A stretch of DNA of 59,402 nucleotides from Solihabitans fulvus. GTDB taxonomy: Bacteria > Actinomycetota > Actinomycetes > Mycobacteriales > Pseudonocardiaceae. Positions 17,800 to 25,749 of the stretch are shown piece by piece. Within the stretch, counting starts at the first letter, position 1, and each line of letters starts with the position of its first letter. The translations under genes and the position numbers were made by a program. The notes beneath the pieces were generated by a model. The model did no database searches and was not told the origin of the DNA. It worked only from the letters and a program-made list of their open reading frames with translations. The stretch spans positions 63,897 through 123,298 of the forward strand of contig NZ_VUOB01000027.1 of the NCBI RefSeq assembly GCF_008386585.1, in the 5' to 3' direction.

Positions 17800-18410
17800 G
17801 CGCACGGACCGCACTCGTCCTCGGTGGCACCGGAATGCTCGTCGGCTGCGCAGAGGCGCTCGTCGCCGAGGGCTGGCGGGTGGTGCTGCCCAGTCGTCGC
17901 CAGGCGGTCCTGTCGGCCGAGGTGACCGCGCAGCCCGCCGGGCTCGGCATCGCCGCCCGTCAGTCGATGCGGCCGCCGGGGCACCTGCCGACCGCCGTCG
18001 AGGACGGGCCGCGAACGCCGCAGGTCCGCTGGGTCTCCGCCGACTGGTCCGAGCCCGAGCTGCTGGCCTCGGCGACCGAGGACGCGCTGGACGGGCCCGC
18101 CGACCTGCTGGTGGCCTGGGTGCACCCGACGTACCGGGCCGCCGTGCTGCGGGCCGTCGCGCCGCTGCTCGCCCCGCACGCCCCAGTGGTCGAGGTGCAC
18201 GGCAGCGAGTCGGCCGATCCCGTCCGCGGCCTCCCCGACCCGGTGCTGTCCACGCACCCGACGCAGCTGGTCGTGCTGGGCTGCGTCCGGCACTCCGGCA
18301 CCACCAGGTGGCTCAGCCATGCCGAGATCTCCACCGCCGTCCGGGAGGCCGTGCATCGGGCTCTCGACGGCCGCGCGCCCTCTGCGCATGTCGTTGGTGA
18401 GCCGGCCTGA
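17796..18410 (+). CDS. Rossmann-fold short-chain dehydrogenase-like protein
   Basis: A 204-residue protein beginning with a Rossmann nucleotide-binding motif ALVLGGTGMLVGCAEAL. The rest is short for a classical SDR and no YxxxK catalytic pair is visible, so it may bind NAD(P) without typical SDR chemistry. AAAGGAG lies seven bases upstream of ATG 17796, which overlaps the stop of the P-loop kinase. Coupling suggests a shared pathway. No further assignment is possible. Confidence 0.7.
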   Translation: MSARTALVLGGTGMLVGCAEALVAEGWRVVLPSRRQAVLSAEVTAQPAGLGIAARQSMRPPGHLPTAVEDGPRTPQVRWVSADWSEPELLASATEDALDGPADLLVAWVHPTYRAAVLRAVAPLLAPHAPVVEVHGSESADPVRGLPDPVLSTHPTQLVVLGCVRHSGTTRWLSHAEISTAVREAVHRALDGRAPSAHVVGEPA

Positions 18411-18419
18411 CCGGACGGC

Positions 18420-18464
18420 GGCGCGCGGTTCACCGGCGCGCGGTTCACCGGCGCGCGGTTCACC
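18420..18464. repeat. Three perfect tandem copies of a 15-base unit
   Basis: GGCGCGCGGTTCACC is repeated three times without change (18420-18434, 18435-18449, 18450-18464). The last copy contains the stop codon of the minus-strand WYL regulator (TCA at 18460-18462). Perfect identity suggests recent slippage, and copy number may vary among strains. Confidence 0.95.
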
Positions 18465-19416
18465 TGCGGTCGGCCTGGTGCGTCAGACGGTCGGCCAGGG
18501 CGCGCACCTCGTCGCGCAGCTCTGCGGGGCGGCGGATGGTGAACGGCCAGCCGAGGCCGGCCAGCATCGCGGCCATGCCGTCTAGGTGCTCGGCCCTGGT
18601 CCGCATGAGCACCCCGTCAGCCTCGGCGGACAGCGTCGCCACCGAACGCGGGATCTTCCGTCGGGCGGCCGCGAGCGTCGTGTCAAGCACGACCTCGACC
18701 TCGTGCGCGTACGGCACCGAGGACAGGCCGGCGACCACGTGCGCGACCGGGTCGAAGCCCGTCGGCTCGGTGAAGGTCTCCGTGCCGAGCGTGGCGAGCG
18801 CGATCCGGTCCAGCCGGAACGTGCGGACCTCGCCGCGCAGGTGGTCGTGGCCGGTGACATACCAGCGGCCGGCGTGGAAGACCAGCCCGTACGGGTCCAG
18901 CTCGCGATCGGTCTCGCCGCCGCTCCAGGACCGGTAGCGCAGGCGGGTGCGCAGCCGCCTGCGGGCGGCGTCGGCGAGGGTCAGCAGTGTCTCGGCGGCC
19001 GGTCGCGCCTGCGCCCCGGTGCCCGAGGTCAGGTCGAGGGTGTGCTCGACCGCGCCGACGCGCTCGCGCAGCGCGGCCGGCAGCACCCGCTGGATCTTGG
19101 CCAGCGCGCTCTCGGTCGCGGTCTCGCCGACCGCCAGGCCGGTCCGCCGCCCGGCGAGCAGGCCGAGCACGACGGCGGTCGCCTCGTCGTCGGTGAGCAT
19201 CAGCGGCGGGAGCCGGTACCCGGCCAGCAGCCGGTAGCCGCCGTGCCGGCCGCGCCCGGCCTCCACCGGCACGCCGAGGTCGGCGAGCCTGGCCACGTAT
19301 CGGCGGACCGTGCGCTCGTCCACCTCCAGCCTGGTGGCCAGCTCGACACCGGTCAGGCCGGGCCGCGCCTGCAACAGCTCGAGCAGCGCGAGCACGCGGG
19401 TCACGGGATGGGTCAC
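18460..19416 (-). CDS. WYL-domain (YafY-type) transcriptional regulator
   Basis: A 318-residue regulator with an N-terminal DeoR-like winged helix (about 1-60; GVELATRLEVDERTVRRYVARL) and a WYL ligand-sensing domain (about 140-220, with GRWYVTGHD and FRLDRI), followed by a WCX extension. WYL proteins sense small ligands or nucleic acids. The GTG start at 19416 has GGAG five bases upstream. It diverges from the hydrolase gene at 19499, so the 82-base gap is probably its operator region and the hydrolase its likely target (inference). Confidence 0.9.
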   Translation of the reverse strand: MTHPVTRVLALLELLQARPGLTGVELATRLEVDERTVRRYVARLADLGVPVEAGRGRHGGYRLLAGYRLPPLMLTDDEATAVVLGLLAGRRTGLAVGETATESALAKIQRVLPAALRERVGAVEHTLDLTSGTGAQARPAAETLLTLADAARRRLRTRLRYRSWSGGETDRELDPYGLVFHAGRWYVTGHDHLRGEVRTFRLDRIALATLGTETFTEPTGFDPVAHVVAGLSSVPYAHEVEVVLDTTLAAARRKIPRSVATLSAEADGVLMRTRAEHLDGMAAMLAGLGWPFTIRRPAELRDEVRALADRLTHQADRR

Positions 19417-19498
19417 CAGAACTCCGATCGAAATCCGGGCGGATCCTGTCCGGATGCGATTCTAGGCTGGGACCAGACAACCGATGAAGGAGACAGCA

Positions 19499-20233
19499 AT
19501 GAGCACGTTCGTCCTGGTCCCCGGCTTCTGGCTCGGCGCGTGGGCGTGGCGCGGGGTCGTCGAGCCGCTGCGCGCCGCGGGCCACACCGCGTACCCGGTG
19601 ACGCTCACCGGGCTGGCCGACCGCGCGCACCTGGCCGGCCCCTCGGTCGACCTGGACACGCACATCGCCGACGTGGTCAACCTGATCACCCACGAGGACC
19701 TGCACGACGTCGTCCTGGTCGGGCACAGCGGCAGCGGGATCGTCGTCACCGGGGCGGCCGACCGGATCCCCGAGCGGATCGCGCGCGTGGTCTACGTGGA
19801 CAGCGGGCCGGTCGCGGACGGGCTGTCGCAGTTCGACCTGTTCCCGCCGCACGTCCAGGAGGAGACCAAGGCTGGGCTGGTGGACGGCTGGCGGCACCCG
19901 TTCCCGAGCTGGGCGCGGCACGAGGCGAACGGCGCCTCGCTCGCCGGGCTCGGCGAGGTAGAGCGGGCCGCGATGACCGCCCGCGTCACGGACCACCCCG
20001 CAGGCGCGATCACCCAGCCGCTGACGCTGACCGGGGCGGGCGCCGCGCTGCCGAAGACGCTGGTGACCTGCTCGTTCCCGCTCGAGCAGGTGCGCGCGAT
20101 GATCGAGGCGCGGCACCCGTACTTCGCGGCGCTGGCCGGCCCGGAGTGGGACTTCCACGAGCTGCCGACGGGCCACTGGCCGATGTTCTCCCGCCCGGCC
20201 GACACGGCGGAGGTCCTGATCAAGGCCGCCTGA
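19499..20233 (+). CDS. Alpha/beta hydrolase, EstC-like esterase
   Basis: A 244-residue hydrolase opening with FVLVPGFWLGAWAW, the oxyanion-hole signature of the EstC/salicylate-esterase-like branch. The nucleophile is in VGHSGSG (Ser about 77) and the His in LPTGHWPMFS near the C-terminus. ATG 19499 is chosen because AAGGAG lies six bases upstream. An in-frame ATG five codons earlier overlaps that ribosome site. The substrate is unknown. It is divergent from the WYL regulator, its likely controller. Confidence 0.88.
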   Translation: MSTFVLVPGFWLGAWAWRGVVEPLRAAGHTAYPVTLTGLADRAHLAGPSVDLDTHIADVVNLITHEDLHDVVLVGHSGSGIVVTGAADRIPERIARVVYVDSGPVADGLSQFDLFPPHVQEETKAGLVDGWRHPFPSWARHEANGASLAGLGEVERAAMTARVTDHPAGAITQPLTLTGAGAALPKTLVTCSFPLEQVRAMIEARHPYFAALAGPEWDFHELPTGHWPMFSRPADTAEVLIKAA

Positions 20234-20236
20234 GCG

Positions 20237-20845
20237 CTACGGCTGCGGGGCGGGGTTGCGGCTGAGTCCCCTGACCAATAACAGGACGGACTCCCGCACC
20301 TCGTCCTGCGTGCGCTCCGGCTGGAACACCTGCCAGTCCAGCGCGACCACCAGCAGCGTGCCGAACAGCGCGGCGGACGCCGTCGGCACCTGCACGCCCT
20401 CGGGCAGCCGGCCGGCGTCGGCCAGCCGCTGCATCTGGGCGCGCAGGATCGACACGATGTCGTCGCGCAGCAGGCTCAGCGTGCCGTGCCACTGGCCTGG
20501 TGTCCGCCACAGCTCGCTGACCAGCAGCTGGCCGAAGGCGGGGTACTCGGCGAAGAAGCCGAGCATCCCGTCGACCAGCGCCTCCACCGCGCGCTGGTTG
20601 TCGTCCTCCTGCTCGGCCGCGCGCAGCCGACCGGCCAGCAGCTCGACCCCGTGCCGCAGCAGGGCGTCCACCAGCGCGTCCTTGCTGGCGAAGTTGTAGT
20701 AGACGGTGCCCTTGGCGACCCCGGCCTCGGCCGCTATCTCGTCCACCGTCACGCTCGCCGCGCCGCGCTCGCCGACCAGCCTGAGCGCGGCGTCGAACAG
20801 CTTCTGCTTGGTGACGGCGGTGCGGCCGGGCCTGGTCGAGGTCAC
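20237..20845 (-). CDS. TetR-family transcriptional regulator
   Basis: A 202-residue TetR repressor. The N-terminal helix-turn-helix (about 34-53, VDEIAAEAGVAKGTVYYNF) is followed by the helical ligand-binding domain. GTG 20845 is chosen because it overlaps the stop of the YhgE/Pip gene (GTGA) and gives a normal N-terminus. It is the last gene of a three-gene operon, and a perfect palindrome of TetR type sits at the operon's promoter (23580-23603), so it very likely represses its own operon. The ligand is unknown, perhaps a membrane-active compound. Confidence 0.9.
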   Translation of the reverse strand: MTSTRPGRTAVTKQKLFDAALRLVGERGAASVTVDEIAAEAGVAKGTVYYNFASKDALVDALLRHGVELLAGRLRAAEQEDDNQRAVEALVDGMLGFFAEYPAFGQLLVSELWRTPGQWHGTLSLLRDDIVSILRAQMQRLADAGRLPEGVQVPTASAALFGTLLVVALDWQVFQPERTQDEVRESVLLLVRGLSRNPAPQP

Positions 20846-22905
20846 AGCACGAGCTCCGGCTTGAGTCGGGATGGCGTCCACACCCGCTGCTTGTACGCGG
20901 CGTAGGTGGACAGGGCAAGCCCCAGCACCAGATAGCCCACGAGCACCCCGACGTCCTTGCCGATGCTGCTCAGGTCGCCGCCGTAGATCAGGTGCCGCAG
21001 GCCGTCCACCACGTAGCCCATCGGCAGGCCGACGTGTAGCGGGTGCAGCGGCCCAGGGATGGTCTGCCACGGGAAGGTGCCGCCCGCGCTGACCAGCTGG
21101 AGGATCAGCAGCACCAGGCCGAGGAACTTGCCCACCGCGCCGAGCAGCGCGTTGAGCGCGTGAATGATCGCGATGAACGTCATCGAGGTGAGCAGAAGGA
21201 AGCCGAAGGTCGCGAACGGCCTCGCCGGGTGGATGCCGACGGCGAGGGTCACCATCGCGTACATGACCACGACCTGGGCCACGCCGAGCGCCGCGGCCGG
21301 CAGCCAGCCGCCGACGGCGATCCGCAGCGAGGACTGCCCGGCGGCCAGCGCGCGCCGGGACAGCGGGCGCAGCAGCAGGAACAGTACGAAGCCGCCGATC
21401 CAGGTGGCCAGGCCGAGGAAGAACGGGGCGAGGCCCGCGCCGTAGGTGCCAGCCTCGGACTGGTGGGCGCTCTTGACCGCGACCGGGTCGCCGATGGTCT
21501 TCGCGGTGGCCTGGCGGGTCGGGTCGTCGGGGTTGGGGATCTGGTTCACGCCGTCGTTGAGCCCGTCGCGGAGCTTGGCACTGCCGTCCACGGCGGTCTT
21601 CTCGCCGTCGCGGAGCTGCGTCGCGCCGTCGCGGAGCTGGCCGAGCCCGTCGCGGAGCTGGGGGAGCTGGTCGGCCATCTGCGCGTTGCCGTCGGCGACC
21701 TGCTTGGCTCCGTCGTTGAGCCGGTTGATCCCGCTGACCATTGCCGGCGTGGCGGCCGCCAACTTGCTGGTGCCGGCGGACAGCTGCTGGGCGCCGGCGG
21801 CGAGGTCCTTCGCGCCGGCTGCCGCCTGCTTCGACCCGTCGGCGAGCGCGTTCAGCTGGCCGGCGGCCGTCTGGATCTTGCCGTTGACGTCGTCGATCGG
21901 CTTGCGTGCCTTGCCGAGGGCATCCATCACCTGCTTGACCTGGTCGTCGGTGAAGCCGGCGTTCTTCAGGTCCTGGGCGACGGTGCCGTTGAGCTGGTCG
22001 AGCCCGCCGACGAACTGCTGGCCGATGCTCGCGATCTCGTTGCCCTTCTGGGCGAACTGGGCGTTGCCGTCGGCGATCTTGGGCAGGTTGTCCGCCAGTT
22101 GCTGACTGCCGTTCGCGAGCTTCGTGGCTCCGTCGTTGAGCTGTTGCGACTGGCTGGGCAGGTCCTTGGTCTGGTCGCGCAGCGTGCCGAGGCCGCTCGA
22201 CACCTCCGCTGAGCCATCCCGGAGCCTGTTGGCTCCGTCGACGGCCGTGCCGGTCTTGTCGTACGCGGTGTTCAGACCGTCGACCAGCTTCTGCGAGCCG
22301 TCCAGCAGCTTCGCCTGGCCGTCGGCCAGCTTCGTCGCGCCGTCGGCGGCCTCCGCCGTCTTGCCCCGGATGGTGGAGAAGCCAAGCAGCAGCTTGTCCG
22401 CCGCCTCGGTGCCGATCTTCGCGGACACCGACCGACGCACCTCGCTGACCACCGTGTTCGCGATGGTGCTGCCGAGGTAGTTGTTGGCGTCGTTGGTGGT
22501 CAGCGTGATGATGCCCTGCCGGGGCTTGAACTCGCTCGGCGACAGCAACGCCTGGGAGAAGTCGGCCGGCAGGGTCAGCGCGAACGTGTACTTGTCGTTG
22601 GCCACCCCGGCCTCGGCCTCGCTGGCGCTGACCTGTCGCCAGTCGAACTTCTTGCCGGACAACAGCTCGGTCGCGACCTCCTTGCCGGCCTCGAGGTGCT
22701 TGCCGTCCGAGGAGGTCGCGCCGGTGTCCTGCACGACCAGCGCGGCCGGCACGTTCTTGAGGTTGCCGTAGGGATCCCAGTTCGCGTACAGGTACAGCGA
22801 GCCGTACAGCAGCGGCACGAGAATGAGCGCGAACACGGCGAGCTTGGGCAGCTTGCCCGCACTGACCCGGCGCAGCTCGTTGACGGCCATCCGGACGGAG
22901 GTCAC
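20842..22905 (-). CDS. YhgE/Pip-type membrane protein
   Basis: A 687-residue protein with the Pip architecture: an N-terminal transmembrane helix (LAVFALILVPLLYGSLYLYANWDPYG), a long extracytoplasmic domain with repeats of the LxDGxxxL/AxG type (about 230-510) predicted to form an extended coiled structure, and five or six C-terminal transmembrane helices. Relatives include phage-infection protein Pip and ESX-related YueB, and related ABC-2-like exporters. GTG 22905 overlaps the stop of the ATPase gene (GTGA), so the subunits are made together. It probably forms an export complex with the degenerate ATPase. The substrate is unknown. Confidence 0.88.
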   Translation of the reverse strand: MTSVRMAVNELRRVSAGKLPKLAVFALILVPLLYGSLYLYANWDPYGNLKNVPAALVVQDTGATSSDGKHLEAGKEVATELLSGKKFDWRQVSASEAEAGVANDKYTFALTLPADFSQALLSPSEFKPRQGIITLTTNDANNYLGSTIANTVVSEVRRSVSAKIGTEAADKLLLGFSTIRGKTAEAADGATKLADGQAKLLDGSQKLVDGLNTAYDKTGTAVDGANRLRDGSAEVSSGLGTLRDQTKDLPSQSQQLNDGATKLANGSQQLADNLPKIADGNAQFAQKGNEIASIGQQFVGGLDQLNGTVAQDLKNAGFTDDQVKQVMDALGKARKPIDDVNGKIQTAAGQLNALADGSKQAAAGAKDLAAGAQQLSAGTSKLAAATPAMVSGINRLNDGAKQVADGNAQMADQLPQLRDGLGQLRDGATQLRDGEKTAVDGSAKLRDGLNDGVNQIPNPDDPTRQATAKTIGDPVAVKSAHQSEAGTYGAGLAPFFLGLATWIGGFVLFLLLRPLSRRALAAGQSSLRIAVGGWLPAAALGVAQVVVMYAMVTLAVGIHPARPFATFGFLLLTSMTFIAIIHALNALLGAVGKFLGLVLLILQLVSAGGTFPWQTIPGPLHPLHVGLPMGYVVDGLRHLIYGGDLSSIGKDVGVLVGYLVLGLALSTYAAYKQRVWTPSRLKPELVL

Positions 22906-23570
22906 GGAGTCTCCTGAAATTCTTGGGTTGCGGCGATGCCGATCGGGGTGGGCTGCTCGTCCTGGCCGAGCCGGGCGGCCGGCACGCCGAGCAGGCGCGC
23001 GGAGCTGGTGGAGCACAGCACGACGACGGCGCGGTCCGGGGTGACGTGCCGGCGCGCGGCCTCCCACCAGGGGTGCGGGTCCTCGTGGTGCCGGTCGGGC
23101 AGCACCAGCAGCAGGGCGCGCGCGTCGGTCCGGAGCGCGGCGAGCGCGAGCTGCACCTCGGTGCGGACCTGGGGCGGCACGTTCTCGAACCTGGCGGACG
23201 CGAGCTGGTCGGCGCCCTGCTCGGTGAGCCAGTCGGCGACGGCCTTGCGGCCGGCGGGCCGGCCGGCCATGGCCAGCTCCTCGCCGACGACGTCGGCCAG
23301 CTTGAGCGCTTCCTCCGGCTCGGTGACCTCGGGCGCGTCCACCACCACGGTCTGCCTGCGCAGCTCCGCCTCGGCCGTGCGGCCGTCCAGCAGAACCATG
23401 CCGGTGCTCGGCCGCATGCGGCCGGAGAGCACCAGTGCGAGCGTGGTGTGGCCGGTGCCGGGCTCCCCGGCGACCAGGGCCAGCTCGCCCTGCCTGACCC
23501 GCAGCGAGGTCGGCCGCAGCAACGGACCGTGCGGTCCCGCGACGCCGACGCGCTGGGCGTGGATCTCCAC
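22902..23570 (-). CDS. Degenerate ABC-type ATP-binding protein
   Basis: A 222-residue protein with an ABC-ATPase layout but altered motifs. The Walker A is GEPGTGHTT (35-43), with His 41 where the catalytic Lys should be. No LSGGQ signature can be found, and the Walker B position reads ALLLVLPDRH without the DE pair. It may bind but not hydrolyse ATP, or act as a scaffold. It begins at GTG 23570 with AGGAGG five bases upstream, directly behind the TetR-type operator. It is the first gene of the ATPase - YhgE/Pip - TetR operon and overlaps the second gene. Confidence 0.8.
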   Translation of the reverse strand: MEIHAQRVGVAGPHGPLLRPTSLRVRQGELALVAGEPGTGHTTLALVLSGRMRPSTGMVLLDGRTAEAELRRQTVVVDAPEVTEPEEALKLADVVGEELAMAGRPAGRKAVADWLTEQGADQLASARFENVPPQVRTEVQLALAALRTDARALLLVLPDRHHEDPHPWWEAARRHVTPDRAVVVLCSTSSARLLGVPAARLGQDEQPTPIGIAATQEFQETP

Positions 23571-23579
23571 CCTGCCTCC

Positions 23580-23603
23580 TTTGAACTGACCAGTCAGTTC
23601 AAA
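23580..23603. promoter_or_regulatory. Perfect palindromic operator of the TetR operon
   Basis: TTTGAACTGAC and its exact complement GTCAGTTCAAA flank two bases. The dyad ends at the AGGAGG ribosome site of the first gene and lies where the promoter of the minus-strand operon must be (CATTAT is a possible -10 next to it, with TTGCGT upstream). The TGAC-NN-GTCA core is typical of TetR operators, so the TetR encoded at the operon's end is the likely ligand. Confidence 0.88.
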
Positions 23604-23693
23604 TAATGGTGCGCGCAGGCACGCGACGCAACCTGAGAAGGGTGTGACCTCCCGCCCACCGTCGCCACTCGAAACGGCTCGGCACGGGACCGG

Positions 23694-24623
23694 TCAGCGA
23701 AGGGCGCCGGCCGGCCGGACCTCCCACACGGTCCACAGTGGACGATAGCCCTGTCGGATCCAGAACACCGAGGACAGCGGGTTCGGCGGGTTGTAGTAGA
23801 GGTAGCTGCCGATCGCGCCGCGTCGGTGCAGCTCGCGGTGCACGTGCGCCATGAGCTGCTGGCCGACGCCGGCCCCGCGCGCGCCGGGCAGGACCGACAC
23901 ACAGTTGACATAGCCCCACCGCCCCAGCGGCAGCCGCGACGCGATCCAGCTGCCCGGCGTCGACTCGCTCAGCGCGCACTCGGCCAGCGCCACCGCGATG
24001 CCGTCCCGCTCGGCCAGCCACACCAGGCCGCCGGCCTGTAACCGCTCGCGCAGCGCCGCGCGCTTGAGGTCGGCCGCCTCCGGCCGCTGCACGGTCGCCC
24101 CGACCAACGCGGAGTAGGCCAGCTCGGCCATGGCCAGGTCGACCACGACGTCCAGGTCGCGCGGCGCGGCCTCGCGGATCGTCAGGGTGGTCGGCACCGA
24201 GTTCGCCGGGGGCGCCGCGCGCCGCACCGCGATCGTCGACAGCGGCACGAGCCCGTGGTCCAGCAGCGCCCTGGTGCCCTCCGCGTCCCGGCTCGGCCAG
24301 GTCACCACGCAGGACGAGTCCGGTCCCGGCTCGCCGAGCCGGTCCAGCCGCCGCCGCCACGCCCGCAGCACCGCGTCCATGCCGGCCAGCCCCGAGCCGC
24401 CGATCAACGGGGTCAGCTCCCAGACCTCGTCGGCCGACCACAGCCGCGCCAGCGCGCCGGGCTCGTGCAGGTGGCGGCTGAGCACCCCGGCCACCCGGCT
24501 GCCGTCGGTCAGCGCCGCGGTGATCACGTCGCCGTCCGGGGGCTCCGCCGCCGGCGGGAGCAGCGGGTCGAGCGCGCCGAAGCGTGTCGACTGCGCCTCC
24601 ATCAGTCCCCGACCGACGGTCAT
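23694..24623 (-). CDS. GNAT-family acetyltransferase
   Basis: A 309-residue protein whose C-terminal half (about 150-309) is a GNAT domain. Motif A is CVSVLPGARGAGVGQQLM, with the RGxGxG/A acetyl-CoA phosphate-binding turn, followed by FWIRQGYRPLW typical of motif B. The N-terminal half (about 30-140) has a similar predicted length to a GNAT fold but lacks the acetyl-CoA motif, so it may be a degenerate duplicate. ATG 24623 is preceded by GGAGG. The acceptor is unknown. Confidence 0.85.
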   Translation of the reverse strand: MTVGRGLMEAQSTRFGALDPLLPPAAEPPDGDVITAALTDGSRVAGVLSRHLHEPGALARLWSADEVWELTPLIGGSGLAGMDAVLRAWRRRLDRLGEPGPDSSCVVTWPSRDAEGTRALLDHGLVPLSTIAVRRAAPPANSVPTTLTIREAAPRDLDVVVDLAMAELAYSALVGATVQRPEAADLKRAALRERLQAGGLVWLAERDGIAVALAECALSESTPGSWIASRLPLGRWGYVNCVSVLPGARGAGVGQQLMAHVHRELHRRGAIGSYLYYNPPNPLSSVFWIRQGYRPLWTVWEVRPAGALR

Positions 24624-24687
24624 CGTTCCTCCGCGCGCAGCTATTGACCCGGGCGCGCGCGGCAGGGCGCGCCCGTGATCGCCAACG

Positions 24688-25575
24688 TTACGACTTGCGC
24701 GTCACGAAGATCGCGGTGCCCGGGAACAGCCGGCCGCGCAGCGGGCTCCACTGGCCCCACTCCCTGGTGTGGCCCGCCGGCCACTCGGGCTCGACCAGGT
24801 CGACGAGCTCGAGGCCGGCCCCGACGATGTGCCGGACGAAGTCGCCGAGCGTGCGGTGGTGCTCGACGTAGGTCGCCGCGCCGTCGTCGTCGACCTCCAC
24901 GTACGGCGTGCGGTCGAAGTAGGACTGGGTCACGGTCAGCCCGAGCGGGCCGGGGTCGTCCGGGAAGATCCACCTGATCGGGTGGGTCACCGCGAACACC
25001 CACCGGCCGCCCGGCCGCAGCGTCCTGGCCACCTCGCCGAACACCGCGCCGAGATCGGCCACGAACGGCACCGCCCCGAACGCGGAGCAGGCCACGTCGA
25101 AGGACCCGCTCGCGAACGGCAGCTCCTCGGCGCTGGCCTGCACCAGCGGCACCGCGACACCCGTCGCCGCGTTGCCGGCCAGGGCGTGCCGCAGCATGCC
25201 CGAGGACAGGTCGAGCCCGACCACCTCGGCGCCGCGGCCGCGCAGCCAGCGCGCGCACGGCGCGGAGCCGCAGCCGACCTCAAGCACCCGCGCGCCCGCG
25301 ACGTCGCCGAGCAGGCCGGCGTCGGCCTCGCGCAGTCCCTCCGGGCACCAGACGAACTCGGCGTCGCCGAGGAACTGGCCGTGTTCTGCCTGGTAGTCGT
25401 CGGCGTCGGCGTCCCACCACGCGCGGCTGGCCGACCGGGACTCGGCCGTGCCGACGGTGCGCTTGGCCACCCCCGAGGTGCCGAGCTCGCGTTCGGCGCT
25501 GGCGTGCCGCTCGCCGAGGTACGAAGGTGTGGCGTCGGTCACGTAGCTCGCGCCGGGGTCGGACTGGGTGGTCAC
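24688..25575 (-). CDS. SAM-dependent class I methyltransferase
   Basis: A 295-residue methyltransferase. Motif I is VLEVGCGSAPCARWL (about 97-110), the acidic end of strand 2 is VVGLDLS, motif II sits around ELPFASGSFDVACSAFG and motif III around LRPGGRWVFAVTHP. GTG 25575 is chosen because AGGAG precedes it by four bases. A longer reading would run into the rpsA promoter region. Upstream of the fold about 50 polar residues look disordered. The substrate is unknown. It diverges from rpsA, an arrangement also seen in mycobacteria. Confidence 0.9.
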   Translation of the reverse strand: MTTQSDPGASYVTDATPSYLGERHASAERELGTSGVAKRTVGTAESRSASRAWWDADADDYQAEHGQFLGDAEFVWCPEGLREADAGLLGDVAGARVLEVGCGSAPCARWLRGRGAEVVGLDLSSGMLRHALAGNAATGVAVPLVQASAEELPFASGSFDVACSAFGAVPFVADLGAVFGEVARTLRPGGRWVFAVTHPIRWIFPDDPGPLGLTVTQSYFDRTPYVEVDDDGAATYVEHHRTLGDFVRHIVGAGLELVDLVEPEWPAGHTREWGQWSPLRGRLFPGTAIFVTRKS

Positions 25576-25598
25576 ACTGCTCCTTCTGGGGACCGGGT

Positions 25599-25628
25599 TT
25601 GCCCGGCAATCGCGTGGCCGCGTACGAT
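25599..25628 (+). promoter_or_regulatory. Candidate sigma-A promoter of rpsA
   Basis: TTGCCC (25599-25604), an 18-base spacer and TACGAT (25623-25628) lie about 120 bases before rpsA, giving a long leader as expected for an autoregulated ribosomal protein gene. It was recognised by eye only. Confidence 0.6.
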
Positions 25629-25749
25629 ATCGCCCGCGTAGTAGGTTCGCGCTGGCCACCGACCAGAAGTCACCGGAAGGTGAGCGTGCACCGGCTCGCC
25701 GTAGCACCGCAGGCCAACAACCCCAATCCGTACCGGAGCCACCTACCTA

